A DNA stretch of 64,000 nucleotides, from positions 82,416 to 146,415 of the forward strand of contig NZ_VLKR01000016.1 of assembly GCF_007830445.1 (NCBI RefSeq), in the 5' to 3' direction. Position numbers and translations under genes: made by a program. The stretch is from Sphingobacterium siyangense. Its GTDB lineage: Bacteria; Bacteroidota; Bacteroidia; Sphingobacteriales; Sphingobacteriaceae. The notes beneath the pieces are model-generated. The model searched no databases and was not told the DNA's origin. It saw only the letters and a list, made by a program, of their open reading frames with translations. Positions 51,188 through 60,382 of the stretch are shown here, piece by piece; the stretch's first letter is position 1, and every line of letters begins with the position of its first letter.

Positions 51188-53020
51188 TTATTTCCAAGGT
51201 ATATTTTGTGTTAAATTCGGATTCCGCGAACGTTCTGTTTCCGGAATTTGATAGATATAACACTTTTGATAAGTCAATTCAGACTCATTGAAGAAAAAGC
51301 GTTCCCAATTATTTCCAAAACTATCCTGGAACCATTTTCCATCACCATAAGGTTTGCCAAACACTGTTTCCAGTTTACGCCATCTCCTCAAGTCAAACGC
51401 ACGCTGTCCTTCGCCAAACAACTCAACAATTCTTTCCTGCTCTATGGCATCAAAAAATGCATCACGAGACGAGGTTTTAGCTCCAGCAAGCGCAGGTAGG
51501 TTACCACGACGCCTGACCTTATTAACCAAATCAATTGCATCCGCCTGTGGACCACCAATCTCATTGGTTGCTTCAGCATACATCAGGTATACGTCAGCAA
51601 TGCGCATCAAAGGCCAATTGTAATTTCCATCACTACGCGCCACACCACCATAATTGCGCACAAATTTACGCGATTGTAATCCCGAGAGATTTGTGGTATT
51701 ATCGGTAAAGGAAGTTTTGTAGGAGACACCGTTAACTGTCACCGCAGCTCCCCAAGTTTTGTAGACAAAGGGAATATAACCTGTGGTCTCCGTAGGGCTC
51801 ATACTCATAATCAATTCGTAATCCCACAACAAAGTCGCTTTCATGCGATAATCGCGATTTCGGTACGATTCAGGGTTCACCGCTGAATTTGCCGTAGTAC
51901 GTGCTGCAGGATTTTTCACTGGATCTAGCTGAACCATCTTTGGCAAGAAATCTCCCGTAATGGTAGATTGATAACGGTCAGCCAATTCATAGCGCGGAAT
52001 CGCTTGATTCTGCCCTAAAGACACCAATGGCCCCGTCCATACCCGCTGGTATTCCTCACTTTGTTTTGTTCCCACACCACCATGCGTCAGTACCATGACC
52101 ATTTCCTCATCTTGGCTCAAGTTGCCCGTAGAAGGTATAAACATATAGTAATAATTTGGGAGCACATCAGCCTTCCCCAATTCACCCCATTGACCTGGAT
52201 CACCATTTCTAAACATTTTGATTCCAAAATCATTGATCACACGTTTAAAATCCGCAGCGGCCGCAGTATATGCCGTTTTAGCCTCTGCAGCAGATTGTAC
52301 AAATCCATCCAATTCAGGCCATCCATTTTTCTTCCACGAACCCCAATACAATTGAAACTTACCACGAAACGCCAATGCAGCAGGCTTACCGGCACGGCCA
52401 ATTGCAGACCCCTTGTTGGGCAATTTGTCCACCGCATAGTTCAAATCAGCCATAATAGAATCCTTCAGCTGTGCAATAGGCATTCTCCGCACCGTATCAG
52501 CCTCTATGGGAGCTGGCGCCGATTTATAAAAATAAGGCACATCACCCCATAGGGAAATCAATCTAAAGTATGCAATGGCGCGCAACAACTTTGCCTCCGC
52601 CACGATAGTTTCCAGGGTTTGTTTTACAGCATCAGTTTTTGCTACGGGCAACAAACGCGCATTGGTATTTTCGATCACAAAGTTAGAACTGAATATAGAT
52701 CCATACAATGCTCTATACATTGCCGATGCACCGGAGCCATAATTCATCGGACTATTGACCGTTAATGAAATAGGCGCCGCTCCAGTATTGTACATTTTAA
52801 GGAAATCTCCATGCCCATCAAAATGATAGTCGCGATCAAAACAAGGCCTAAATATGGAATAGTTCGCCATTAACGCAGCAAGTGCGTCATTTTCGTCCAC
52901 CCAGAACGTTTCGGAGCTTGGCGTTGTTGTTGGATTCTGATTCAACAAATCTTTGCGGCACGCGGACAAACCAAGAAGCAGCAAAGAAGAAATAAACAAT
53001 ATGTTATATATCGATTTCAT
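51188..53020 (-). CDS. RagB/SusD-family nutrient-binding lipoprotein
   Basis: 610 residues. ILFISSLLLLGLSAC is the lipoprotein signal; RKDLLNQNPTTTPSSETFWVDENDALAALMANY is the standard SusD opening. The TPR region and the RIADVYLMYAEATNEIGG... and FDAIEQERIVELFGEGQRAFDLRRWRKL blocks are typical. It forms the lid of the SusC channel at the cell surface and selects oligosaccharides. Directly follows susC with an 11-base gap. Confidence 0.96.
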   Translation of the reverse strand: MKSIYNILFISSLLLLGLSACRKDLLNQNPTTTPSSETFWVDENDALAALMANYSIFRPCFDRDYHFDGHGDFLKMYNTGAAPISLTVNSPMNYGSGASAMYRALYGSIFSSNFVIENTNARLLPVAKTDAVKQTLETIVAEAKLLRAIAYFRLISLWGDVPYFYKSAPAPIEADTVRRMPIAQLKDSIMADLNYAVDKLPNKGSAIGRAGKPAALAFRGKFQLYWGSWKKNGWPELDGFVQSAAEAKTAYTAAAADFKRVINDFGIKMFRNGDPGQWGELGKADVLPNYYYMFIPSTGNLSQDEEMVMVLTHGGVGTKQSEEYQRVWTGPLVSLGQNQAIPRYELADRYQSTITGDFLPKMVQLDPVKNPAARTTANSAVNPESYRNRDYRMKATLLWDYELIMSMSPTETTGYIPFVYKTWGAAVTVNGVSYKTSFTDNTTNLSGLQSRKFVRNYGGVARSDGNYNWPLMRIADVYLMYAEATNEIGGPQADAIDLVNKVRRRGNLPALAGAKTSSRDAFFDAIEQERIVELFGEGQRAFDLRRWRKLETVFGKPYGDGKWFQDSFGNNWERFFFNESELTYQKCYIYQIPETERSRNPNLTQNIPWK

Positions 53021-53031
53021 AAGTTCAAATA

Positions 53032-56000
53032 TTATAAGTCTACATTCAGTCCAACCACAAAACTCTTCGTCATCGGATAAGCATCATTGGTATAGGTACT
53101 TTTCTCCGGATCTAAGCCTTTAAAGCTCGTCAATACCGCTAAATTATCTACCGAACCAAATACACGCAACTTCTGAATACCCAGCTTCATCAGTAATTCT
53201 TTCTTAAAAGTATAGCCAAGCTGCAGATTTTTCACCCTTAAATAAGACATGTTTTGCAGCCAAAATGTGCTCAAATACGCATTTGGACTCGTTGATCCTA
53301 ATGTACTTGGAAGCAGCTTAGGATAATCAGCATCGCGATTGTCCAGGCTCCACATATTATTCCACTGGTCCTCAGTAATAGCCTGATTTGCCGTTCCTAA
53401 AAAGTTCGAATTCGCTTTGTTCATCCAAAATTCCTTTCTTCCTGTGGCAGCCTGCAACAGGAAAGAAAAATCAAAACCTTTGTAGTCTACCGAACCTCTA
53501 AATCCGTAATTCACCTTTGGCCTACCCAGTTGATAAGCTGGATATGCCACACGGTCATTCGCATCCAATTTGCCATCACCATTGACATCTTTCAACAAAA
53601 TATCTCCTGGAGAAGCGCCCTGAGGAACAGCATTATAGACATCCTCCCAAGACTGAGCAATGCCCAACGATTCGAAAGCATAGATAAAATTATAAGGCAT
53701 ATCAATAAATACCGAACCTCTTTGCAACTGCTCATTCCAAGACAGCAGCTTGTTCTTGTTATACCCAACATTAAAGTTCAACATGTAACCCACATCTCCC
53801 TTTCGGTCATTCCAGGTAACATTTGCTTCCAGCCCTTTATTCATCATATCACCAATATTACGTCGGGGGGCAGTGAATAAACCCGTCAGATGCATAGATA
53901 CATCCGAAGGCCTGTTCATACCGATCGTCTTTCTTTCGTAATAATCCAGCTCCGCAGTCAGTTTATTTTTAAAGAATCCAAGATCCAAACCCAAATTAAA
54001 CACGCGTGTCTTTTCCCAAGTAAGGTCATAGTTGATCAGTTTCTTATTGATCAACCCTTTGACAACAGACCCTGTTCCTGTACTATTGTCAATCAAATAA
54101 TAAGGACTAGAGACCAAAGATTGCTTCTGCTCATACAATCCGACACCACTATTATTTCCCAAAGAACCATAAGAAGCTCTAAATTTGGCCGAACTCATCC
54201 TGATCTTTTCCTTAAATGCCGACATAAATACCTCGTCTGAGATCCGCCAGCCCACTGCCGCAGACGGAAAAAAACCATATTGATCACCCGGCAAGAAACG
54301 TGAAGAACCATCTACCCGGAAGTTCCCTTCAAACATATACTTTCCGAAGGCCGTATAATTTAATCGTCCAATATAAGAACGCAAACCTTCTGCCGATGAT
54401 GATCCCGACACATTTTGCACGTCTTCAGAAGCGCCATCAATTTCATGTAGACTAGGGTGCAAACGATCTAAGCGACTACCTGCTAAAACACGATTATTCC
54501 AATATTCTTCTGAATACACGGCCAAAGCAGAGAAATCATGGTTAGCGCCAAACTTATGATCGTAACTCAATTTAAAATTCAGCTGGGTTTTGTAATTGTT
54601 CCGGTCTGTATTATATATCCCATCATTTGTCGGTACAAGATCCCGGATAGACAATCCCGTCCGGATGTTATATAATTTTGTCGGCATATCTGCCTTCCAT
54701 TGAAAACGCGTATCATAATTTAGGGCATAATCCACTTTAGCCTCAAATCCTTTAAATGGCTTCCAGTTTAAATAACCATTCACCAAAGCCTGCTTTTGAT
54801 TCATGTGGTTTTGGTTGCGCGTCATGTAATCTGCATAAATATTATTGGCCTGCGGACTTTCATTGTAAGACATTGCACCGCCATAAAAACCGGTAATAGG
54901 ATCATAAGGCAATATACCTGCTGGTGAGGTAAACAGATCCATCCCACTTGTCGAGTTGGCAGTCATACCGTCTTCGTAGTTATAACGGTAATCGGACCAG
55001 TTTCCGGAGAACCGCACCCCAGCACCGATGGTATTGGTTACTTTTGTTTCGAAGTTAAATGCAGCGTTATAACGTTTAAAATCATTATTGATCTGTATCC
55101 CCTTCTCATCCAGCATACCGACAGACAAATAGTAATTATTATTTTCAGTTCCTCCATTAATGGAAACATTATAATTCCCACTTTGACCATTGCGGAGAAT
55201 AACATCCCACCAATCGGTACTTGGATATAATCTTGGGTCGATCATACTTAAAGCCAACCATTCGTCGATGGTTCCATTCTTAAAATTGAATGCAGATGCG
55301 GCCGTATTATAGGCTTGTGCCCTTTGAGTAGCCGTCATTGCTTTCGCATAATTATTGACAAAATCAAAAGAGCGGGTAGGTTTCACCAGCGATTTGTTGG
55401 CACTAAAGGAAATAGCCGTCCTACTGTTTCTTTTACCAGACTTTGTCGTGATCAATACAACCCCATTGGCCGCTCTGGAACCGTATACTGCAGCGGAAGA
55501 AGCATCTTTTAGTACGGTCACACTTTCAATATCATTCACATTTACACGGTTCATATTGACATCGGGCATTCCATCGACCACGATCAGCGGTCCAGCACTG
55601 TTGACCGTCCCCAATCCCCGGATCAAAAGATCCGCTGCATTATTTCCGGCCATTCCGGAGTTTTGACTTACGGCCAAACCAGGAATAACACCTTGCAATG
55701 CCTGCGAGGCATTGGAAAGACCCCGACTCGAGGTCGATTGATCAAAATTAACACTGGCCACAGCACCGGTCAAGTTGCCTTTTTTCTGCTTACCATACCC
55801 CACCACAACAACCTCATCCAGTGCATTTTCGCTCGCATCAAGCACCAAAGCCTGCACATCTTTCCCCGACACCACTTTTGTATTAAAACCGATTAACCGA
55901 AATTGAATCTGATCTGAAACGGACCCCGTTAATTTAAAACGACCTTCTTGATCCGTAACGGTAACAGTTGCATTTTTAAGGTTACGCACTTCTACACCGG

Positions 56001-56217
56001 ACAGTGGCTGCCCTTTGGCGTCCAGCACCTGCCCGACAAGCTGCTGCTGAAATTTAGCTAAACCCGACGAAGGGTTTAAAACATCCGAGATCGGAATCTT
56101 TCCATTGTTAAGGGAAGAAGGTACATTTGCCAATGCAGCCATCGAAATAAAAGGTAGCCCCACCAAAAGGCAACTCCTGTTTATTACATCCCGGATTTTA
56201 ATCTGCTTTAGTATCAT
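53032..56217 (-). CDS. SusC/RagA-family TonB-dependent outer membrane transporter
   Basis: 1061 residues. After the signal (LLVGLPFISMAALA) a carboxypeptidase-regulatory-like domain (QLVGQVLDAKGQPLSGVEV) is followed by a TonB box (DEVVVVGYGKQKKGNLTGAV) and plug (DLLIRGLGTVNSAGPLIVVDGMPD, SVTVLKDASSAAVYGSRAANGVVLITTK), then the 22-stranded barrel to a C-terminal VVGLNVDL. Transports the polysaccharide fragments produced by the lyase. There is no STN domain, so no anti-sigma/ECF input is expected, in line with control by a GntR protein. First gene of the PUL operon. Confidence 0.96.
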   Translation of the reverse strand: MILKQIKIRDVINRSCLLVGLPFISMAALANVPSSLNNGKIPISDVLNPSSGLAKFQQQLVGQVLDAKGQPLSGVEVRNLKNATVTVTDQEGRFKLTGSVSDQIQFRLIGFNTKVVSGKDVQALVLDASENALDEVVVVGYGKQKKGNLTGAVASVNFDQSTSSRGLSNASQALQGVIPGLAVSQNSGMAGNNAADLLIRGLGTVNSAGPLIVVDGMPDVNMNRVNVNDIESVTVLKDASSAAVYGSRAANGVVLITTKSGKRNSRTAISFSANKSLVKPTRSFDFVNNYAKAMTATQRAQAYNTAASAFNFKNGTIDEWLALSMIDPRLYPSTDWWDVILRNGQSGNYNVSINGGTENNNYYLSVGMLDEKGIQINNDFKRYNAAFNFETKVTNTIGAGVRFSGNWSDYRYNYEDGMTANSTSGMDLFTSPAGILPYDPITGFYGGAMSYNESPQANNIYADYMTRNQNHMNQKQALVNGYLNWKPFKGFEAKVDYALNYDTRFQWKADMPTKLYNIRTGLSIRDLVPTNDGIYNTDRNNYKTQLNFKLSYDHKFGANHDFSALAVYSEEYWNNRVLAGSRLDRLHPSLHEIDGASEDVQNVSGSSSAEGLRSYIGRLNYTAFGKYMFEGNFRVDGSSRFLPGDQYGFFPSAAVGWRISDEVFMSAFKEKIRMSSAKFRASYGSLGNNSGVGLYEQKQSLVSSPYYLIDNSTGTGSVVKGLINKKLINYDLTWEKTRVFNLGLDLGFFKNKLTAELDYYERKTIGMNRPSDVSMHLTGLFTAPRRNIGDMMNKGLEANVTWNDRKGDVGYMLNFNVGYNKNKLLSWNEQLQRGSVFIDMPYNFIYAFESLGIAQSWEDVYNAVPQGASPGDILLKDVNGDGKLDANDRVAYPAYQLGRPKVNYGFRGSVDYKGFDFSFLLQAATGRKEFWMNKANSNFLGTANQAITEDQWNNMWSLDNRDADYPKLLPSTLGSTSPNAYLSTFWLQNMSYLRVKNLQLGYTFKKELLMKLGIQKLRVFGSVDNLAVLTSFKGLDPEKSTYTNDAYPMTKSFVVGLNVDL

Positions 56218-56346
56218 GAATACTCAGGTTAAAGTGGTTAAATAAATGATTTATAAGCTCTTTAGTTTATTGGTATTTTTTCAGGAAACATAACACTCGA
56301 CCCTAATATGGTCTAAATTGCATTTCCTTAATTATCATAGTGAATA

Positions 56347-56377
56347 CAATAATATATATTTTTTGTATACAATTCAA
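56347..56377 (-). promoter_or_regulatory. susC promoter with operator-like dyad inside
   Basis: On the minus strand TTG (56377-56375) and TATTATTG (56354-56347; one mismatch from TAnnTTTG) are 20 bases apart, and TTGTATACAA (56372-56363) lies between them, ideal for repression. Confidence 0.55.
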
Positions 56378-56495
56378 TATTTTTTTTACTTTTTTACAAA
56401 AATAGGGTGGCTAACACATTCGTGACAATTCCAAAACACCGCTCTTTTAGCTGTGTAATTATAAACTAAATCGTATTTACTTTAGGCTGATAAAA

Positions 56496-56511
56496 TATTT
56501 TTGTATACAAT
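56496..56511 (+). promoter_or_regulatory. PQQ-dehydrogenase operon promoter and dyad
   Basis: TATTTTTG (56496-56503) is a TAnnTTTG -7 box that runs straight into the perfect palindrome TTGTATACAA (56501-56510). The ATG is at 56594. Confidence 0.6.
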
Positions 56512-56593
56512 TTTACTTATTTTTTGTATATTTATTTTTATTCAACTACATTTGACTAACCAAATAAATCAAAGGAATAACCGTAGATCCTAT

Positions 56594-58114
56594 ATGAAAA
56601 AACAAACCTATATTTGGCTTGTATCGCTGGTCCCGCTACTATCCTCCTGTTCTTCCGAGACGGAAAGAGAAAGTAAGCCAATAAATAACATCCAACTGGA
56701 GCACAGCATACTATCGCTATCAAAAGAAGCTACAAAACTCCATGTGCCATGGGATTTACAATATGACCGGATCAACGATGCCATTCTGTTTTCTGAAATC
56801 GGAGGAAGTATACGAAGACTGGATACAAAAACAAAAGCTGTTACTTTGGTGGACAGCCTCACCGACGTTTACCACCAGCGCACGTTGGGACTATTGGGAA
56901 TGGCGCTCTATCAACCCGAACAGCAACAGGCCTATCTTTACCTTTCTTACACCAGCAAAAAGGACAGTCTCATTTTCTCTAATTTATATCGTTACGATTA
57001 TAATACGACAGGCACGTTGTCAAACCCAAAATTGCTTTTACAGATTCCTGGAAACACGGGACACAACGGTTCCAGGGTTATTGTTTCGACAGACAAAAAA
57101 GTGTATTGGGCTACAGGAGATGCCGCAAGTGATACCTTTGCACAAGACAGCACCTCATTAAATGGCAAAATCTTACGCCTCAATCTCGACGGGAGCATCC
57201 CAAAAGACAATCCAATTGCAAATAGCTATGTCTATGCATGGGGATTTCGGAACATGCAGGGACTTACCCATGATCCAAAAGGCTTAATTTACACCTCCGA
57301 ACATGGCGATGCCATCGAGGACGAAATCAACCTGATCCAACCTCTAAAAAATTATGGCTGGCCGCAGATTGAAGGAATGATTGACACGGAAAAGGAAAAA
57401 GCTATTGCCAAAAACTCCCCAAGACAGGAGCCCATTAAATCGTGGACCCCAGTCGTTGCACCATCCGGAATGGCGTATTACGGTTCTAATGTTATCCCTG
57501 AATGGCAACATAGTCTATTGCTTTCGACTTTAAAAAATCAGTCTTTACGTATCCTAAAATTATCCGCCGATGGTCAACAGATCGTCGATGAGAAAATCCT
57601 ATTCAAAGATCAACTTGGCCGGCTAAGGTCCGTATTGGCCTTACCCAATGGAGACATTTATTTCTGTTCAAGCAACCGTGACTGGAATCCGCAAAAGGGG
57701 TTTCCAAAACCCGATGACGATGTGATCTACCGCCTCCGTATTACCGATAAAGCCTCTGCACCAATGATTAAACCCCTTGCAGCCAACACGGCCAACTCCC
57801 CTGCCAAAAGTGGTCAGGCATTATACGAAGCCTATTGCGCATCCTGCCATAAAGCAGATGGAAAAGGACTTACAAATACCTTTCCTCCATTAGCCAATTC
57901 ATCTCTTGTCAAAGGCGACCCAGCACCGCTATTGCAGGTTATCCTCCATGGACTGAAAGACAAAACAATAAACAACGTCAAATACGAAAGTGCAATGCCA
58001 TCTTTTTCATTCTTGAAAAATGAAGAGGTCATTGAAATCACCAATTATATTCGCACACACTTTGGAAATTCTGCCCCTAAAATCAATCAACAGCATTTAA
58101 CCTCATTACGATAA
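56594..58114 (+). CDS. PQQ-dependent sugar dehydrogenase with C-terminal cytochrome c domain
   Basis: 506 residues. TTG-initiated extension from 56501 is rejected; MKKQTYIWLVSLVPLLSSC from ATG 56594 is a lipoprotein signal. Residues ~35-385 match the soluble aldose (GSDH-type) dehydrogenase propeller: HVPWDLQYD, GNTGHNGSRVIV, YAWGFRNMQGLTHDPKG, EHGDAIEDEIN. Residues ~415-495 are a class I cytochrome c: CASCHKADGKG is the CxxCH heme site and ESAMPSF supplies the distal Met. The fusion would pass electrons from periplasmic sugar oxidation to the respiratory chain. PQQ synthesis genes are not in the window. First gene of the plus-strand operon. Confidence 0.92.
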   Translation: MKKQTYIWLVSLVPLLSSCSSETERESKPINNIQLEHSILSLSKEATKLHVPWDLQYDRINDAILFSEIGGSIRRLDTKTKAVTLVDSLTDVYHQRTLGLLGMALYQPEQQQAYLYLSYTSKKDSLIFSNLYRYDYNTTGTLSNPKLLLQIPGNTGHNGSRVIVSTDKKVYWATGDAASDTFAQDSTSLNGKILRLNLDGSIPKDNPIANSYVYAWGFRNMQGLTHDPKGLIYTSEHGDAIEDEINLIQPLKNYGWPQIEGMIDTEKEKAIAKNSPRQEPIKSWTPVVAPSGMAYYGSNVIPEWQHSLLLSTLKNQSLRILKLSADGQQIVDEKILFKDQLGRLRSVLALPNGDIYFCSSNRDWNPQKGFPKPDDDVIYRLRITDKASAPMIKPLAANTANSPAKSGQALYEAYCASCHKADGKGLTNTFPPLANSSLVKGDPAPLLQVILHGLKDKTINNVKYESAMPSFSFLKNEEVIEITNYIRTHFGNSAPKINQQHLTSLR

Positions 58115-58119
58115 ATCTC

Positions 58120-59352
58120 ATGGAAAATAACCTCGAGCCAAAACCCTCTTTATTGAAAAGTTGGCTATCCATCTTGGGTCCCGGCATCATTACCGCCGCC
58201 CTGGTTTTCGGGCCCAGCAAAATGACCATCACATCAAAAATGGGTGCAGACTATGGCTTCTCTCTATTATGGGTTGTCGTCGTCGCCATCTTTTTTATGA
58301 TGGTTTTCACCAATATGGCGGCACGTATCGGTATCGCGAGAGACGAATCTTTACTTGTTTTAATTCGCCAGAAATTTGGTAAAACAACGTCCATCATCAT
58401 TGGCCTCGGAATCTTCCTCGTTGCAACCTGTTTTCAATCGGGGAATGCGACAGGTGTCTCTATTTCCGTTTCGGAAGCCACGGGGACAAACCCCAAAATA
58501 TGGATCATCGTTTTTAATGTAATCGGTATCCTACTGTTGTTCTTCAAGTCTTTCTACGCGCTATTGGAAAAGCTTATGCTTGGACTTATCATCCTGATGT
58601 TATTTGCCTTTCTTTCCACCGCGATTATGATAAAGACACCCGCACAGGACTTTTTCTCAGGTTTTATTCCCAGCATCCCTCCTTCATCAGTAGGCTTAAT
58701 AATTGCTTTTACGGCTTCTTGCTTTTCGATTGTGGGTGCATTTTATCAAAGTTATCTTGTTCAATCAAGAAGAAAATTATCGACCAACAAACAGCGTACT
58801 GAACGACAGATAATCGGTAGCCGAATAGGTATTATTATTCTTGGCATCATGAGTGCAGCCGTCATGGTCTGTGCGGCAAATACGCTTCATCCCCAAGGGA
58901 TCAAGTTAAATTCTGCCGCTGAGATGGGCCGTGCACTGGAACCGCTTTTGGGAACCTATGCTTCACACCTCTTTTTTATCGGTCTCTTCGGTGCCTCCTT
59001 TTCCTCCTTGATCGGCAATGCCGTATTAGGCGGATCCTTACTGGGCGACACCTTTGGCTTCGGCAACGATCTCAATCACCCTAAAGTGAAACTCTTTATT
59101 TCTTTGGTCATGATTTTTGGATCTGCCATCGCGCTTATCTTCGGAAATCTTCCCTTGGAGCTTATTGTTTTTGCGCAAAGCATCACCATTTTTTTAGTCC
59201 CCTTTATCGGTATTATCCTCTTTCTGATCGCAAACGACAAAGAAATTATGGGCGCGCTCAGAAACAGCCCCTTAACGCGGTTATGGGCTATACTCGGACT
59301 TATATTACTCGTTTTTCTTGCATTTAGTAATCTCTATAATTTAATCAAATAA
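58120..59352 (+). CDS. Nramp-superfamily transporter lacking the metal-binding motifs
   Basis: 410 residues with about 11 membrane helices and the Nramp opening SILGPGIITAALV. In metal-transporting Nramps helix 1 has DPGN and helix 6 has MPH; here helix 1 has GPSK (residues 31-34) and helix 6 has VGAF (about 205-208), so the Mn/Fe site is gone. The protein therefore probably does not import divalent metals. In this operon, between a sugar dehydrogenase and a nucleotide-binding epimerase-like gene, it may move a sugar acid or other organic solute. 5 bases after the PQQ dehydrogenase gene. Confidence 0.82.
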   Translation: MENNLEPKPSLLKSWLSILGPGIITAALVFGPSKMTITSKMGADYGFSLLWVVVVAIFFMMVFTNMAARIGIARDESLLVLIRQKFGKTTSIIIGLGIFLVATCFQSGNATGVSISVSEATGTNPKIWIIVFNVIGILLLFFKSFYALLEKLMLGLIILMLFAFLSTAIMIKTPAQDFFSGFIPSIPPSSVGLIIAFTASCFSIVGAFYQSYLVQSRRKLSTNKQRTERQIIGSRIGIIILGIMSAAVMVCAANTLHPQGIKLNSAAEMGRALEPLLGTYASHLFFIGLFGASFSSLIGNAVLGGSLLGDTFGFGNDLNHPKVKLFISLVMIFGSAIALIFGNLPLELIVFAQSITIFLVPFIGIILFLIANDKEIMGALRNSPLTRLWAILGLILLVFLAFSNLYNLIK

Positions 59353-59359
59353 TTCAGAC

Positions 59360-60382
59360 ATGGACCATAACAATTTAGCGGAATTGGAACAGCAGCTGCT
59401 TGCACCATCATTAGATCTAATTGAAGATATAAAAAAGATACAAGGTGATATCCTTTTCCTAGGTATTGGCGGAAAAATGGGGCCAAGCATGGCAAAGCTA
59501 GCCATGCGGGCCATTCAAGCTGCAGGAATAGACAAAAAGGTCATTGGTGTTTCGCGTTTTTCAACCAAAGAACTTCAGCAGGAACTGGAGGATCTAGGCA
59601 TAAAGACAATCGCCTGCGACCTACTGAATGAGGAAGAACTCAAAAAGATCCCGCAGGTCCCGAATGTCATTTACCTCGCAGGACATAAATTCGGCACCAC
59701 GGGAAATGAAGATTTTACCTGGGCGATGAATACCTATCTTCCCGGAATGGTGGCTTCTCATTTTCAAGATTCCAACATTGTTGCTTTTTCTTCGGGTAAC
59801 GTACTTCCATTTGCACCAATAAGCAATGCCGGCGTTTCTGAGGAAAGAACTCCGGAGCCTGTCGGCGAATACGCGCAATCCTGTTTGGGGAGAGAGCGTA
59901 TATTCGAGTATTTTTCGAAGAAAAACGGTACACCTATCCTGATCTACCGATTGAATTATGCGGTGGATTTTCGCTACGGTGTGCTCGTAGAAATTGCCAA
60001 ATCGGTCAAAGGGCAGCTCCCGATAGATTTGACAACCGAAAACGTCAACGTCATCTGGCAGGGAGATGCCAACGAAATTGCCTTAAGATCATTACTGCAC
60101 TGTCAGTCTCCAGCCAAAATACTGAATGTCACGGGACCTGAAATCCTTTCTACACGATGGATCGCAGAGCGGTTTGCCGAGCATTTCAACACCAGGCCGA
60201 TATTTGTAAATGAACCCGCCGGAACCGCTTTACTAAACAATGCCTCCGAATGCCATCGTTTGTTTGGCTATCCGAAAACAACCATACGCGAAGCGATAGA
60301 CATTACAGCCAAATGGTTGACCCAAGGCGGCGAACTATGGAATAAGGACACGCATTTTCAAGAACGAAAAGGAAAATTCTAA
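59360..60382 (+). CDS. Atypical NAD-dependent epimerase/dehydratase-family (extended SDR) protein
   Basis: 340 residues. ILFLGIGGKMGPSMAKLAMRA (about residues 31-51) is a Rossmann nucleotide loop resembling GxxGxxG. NVIYLAGHKFG, AFSSGNVLPF and the later ILNVTGPEILSTRWIAERFAEHF are typical epimerase blocks. The expected catalytic YxxxK is YAQSC (about residues 171-175), so the Lys is replaced by Cys. The fold is preserved, but the standard SDR mechanism is doubtful. It overlaps the DHDPS-type gene by one base (TAATG). Confidence 0.82.
   Translation: MDHNNLAELEQQLLAPSLDLIEDIKKIQGDILFLGIGGKMGPSMAKLAMRAIQAAGIDKKVIGVSRFSTKELQQELEDLGIKTIACDLLNEEELKKIPQVPNVIYLAGHKFGTTGNEDFTWAMNTYLPGMVASHFQDSNIVAFSSGNVLPFAPISNAGVSEERTPEPVGEYAQSCLGRERIFEYFSKKNGTPILIYRLNYAVDFRYGVLVEIAKSVKGQLPIDLTTENVNVIWQGDANEIALRSLLHCQSPAKILNVTGPEILSTRWIAERFAEHFNTRPIFVNEPAGTALLNNASECHRLFGYPKTTIREAIDITAKWLTQGGELWNKDTHFQERKGKF

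Larger units (their letters stand above)
56218..56593. other. 376-base divergent regulatory region between susC and the PQQ dehydrogenase operon
   Basis: No gene. It holds two copies of the 12-mer TTTGTATACAAT (56362-56373 and 56500-56511), a half site TTGTATAT (56524-56531), and -7 boxes for both directions. The middle (56375-56490) is AT-rich with poly-T runs and no motif I recognise. Confidence 0.6.

Noticed and set aside
52061..52552. 163-codon plus-strand frame
   Set aside because: Antisense to the well supported SusD gene.
58120..59352. Mn2+/Fe2+ Nramp transporter
   Set aside because: The metal-coordinating motifs of helices 1 and 6 are absent.
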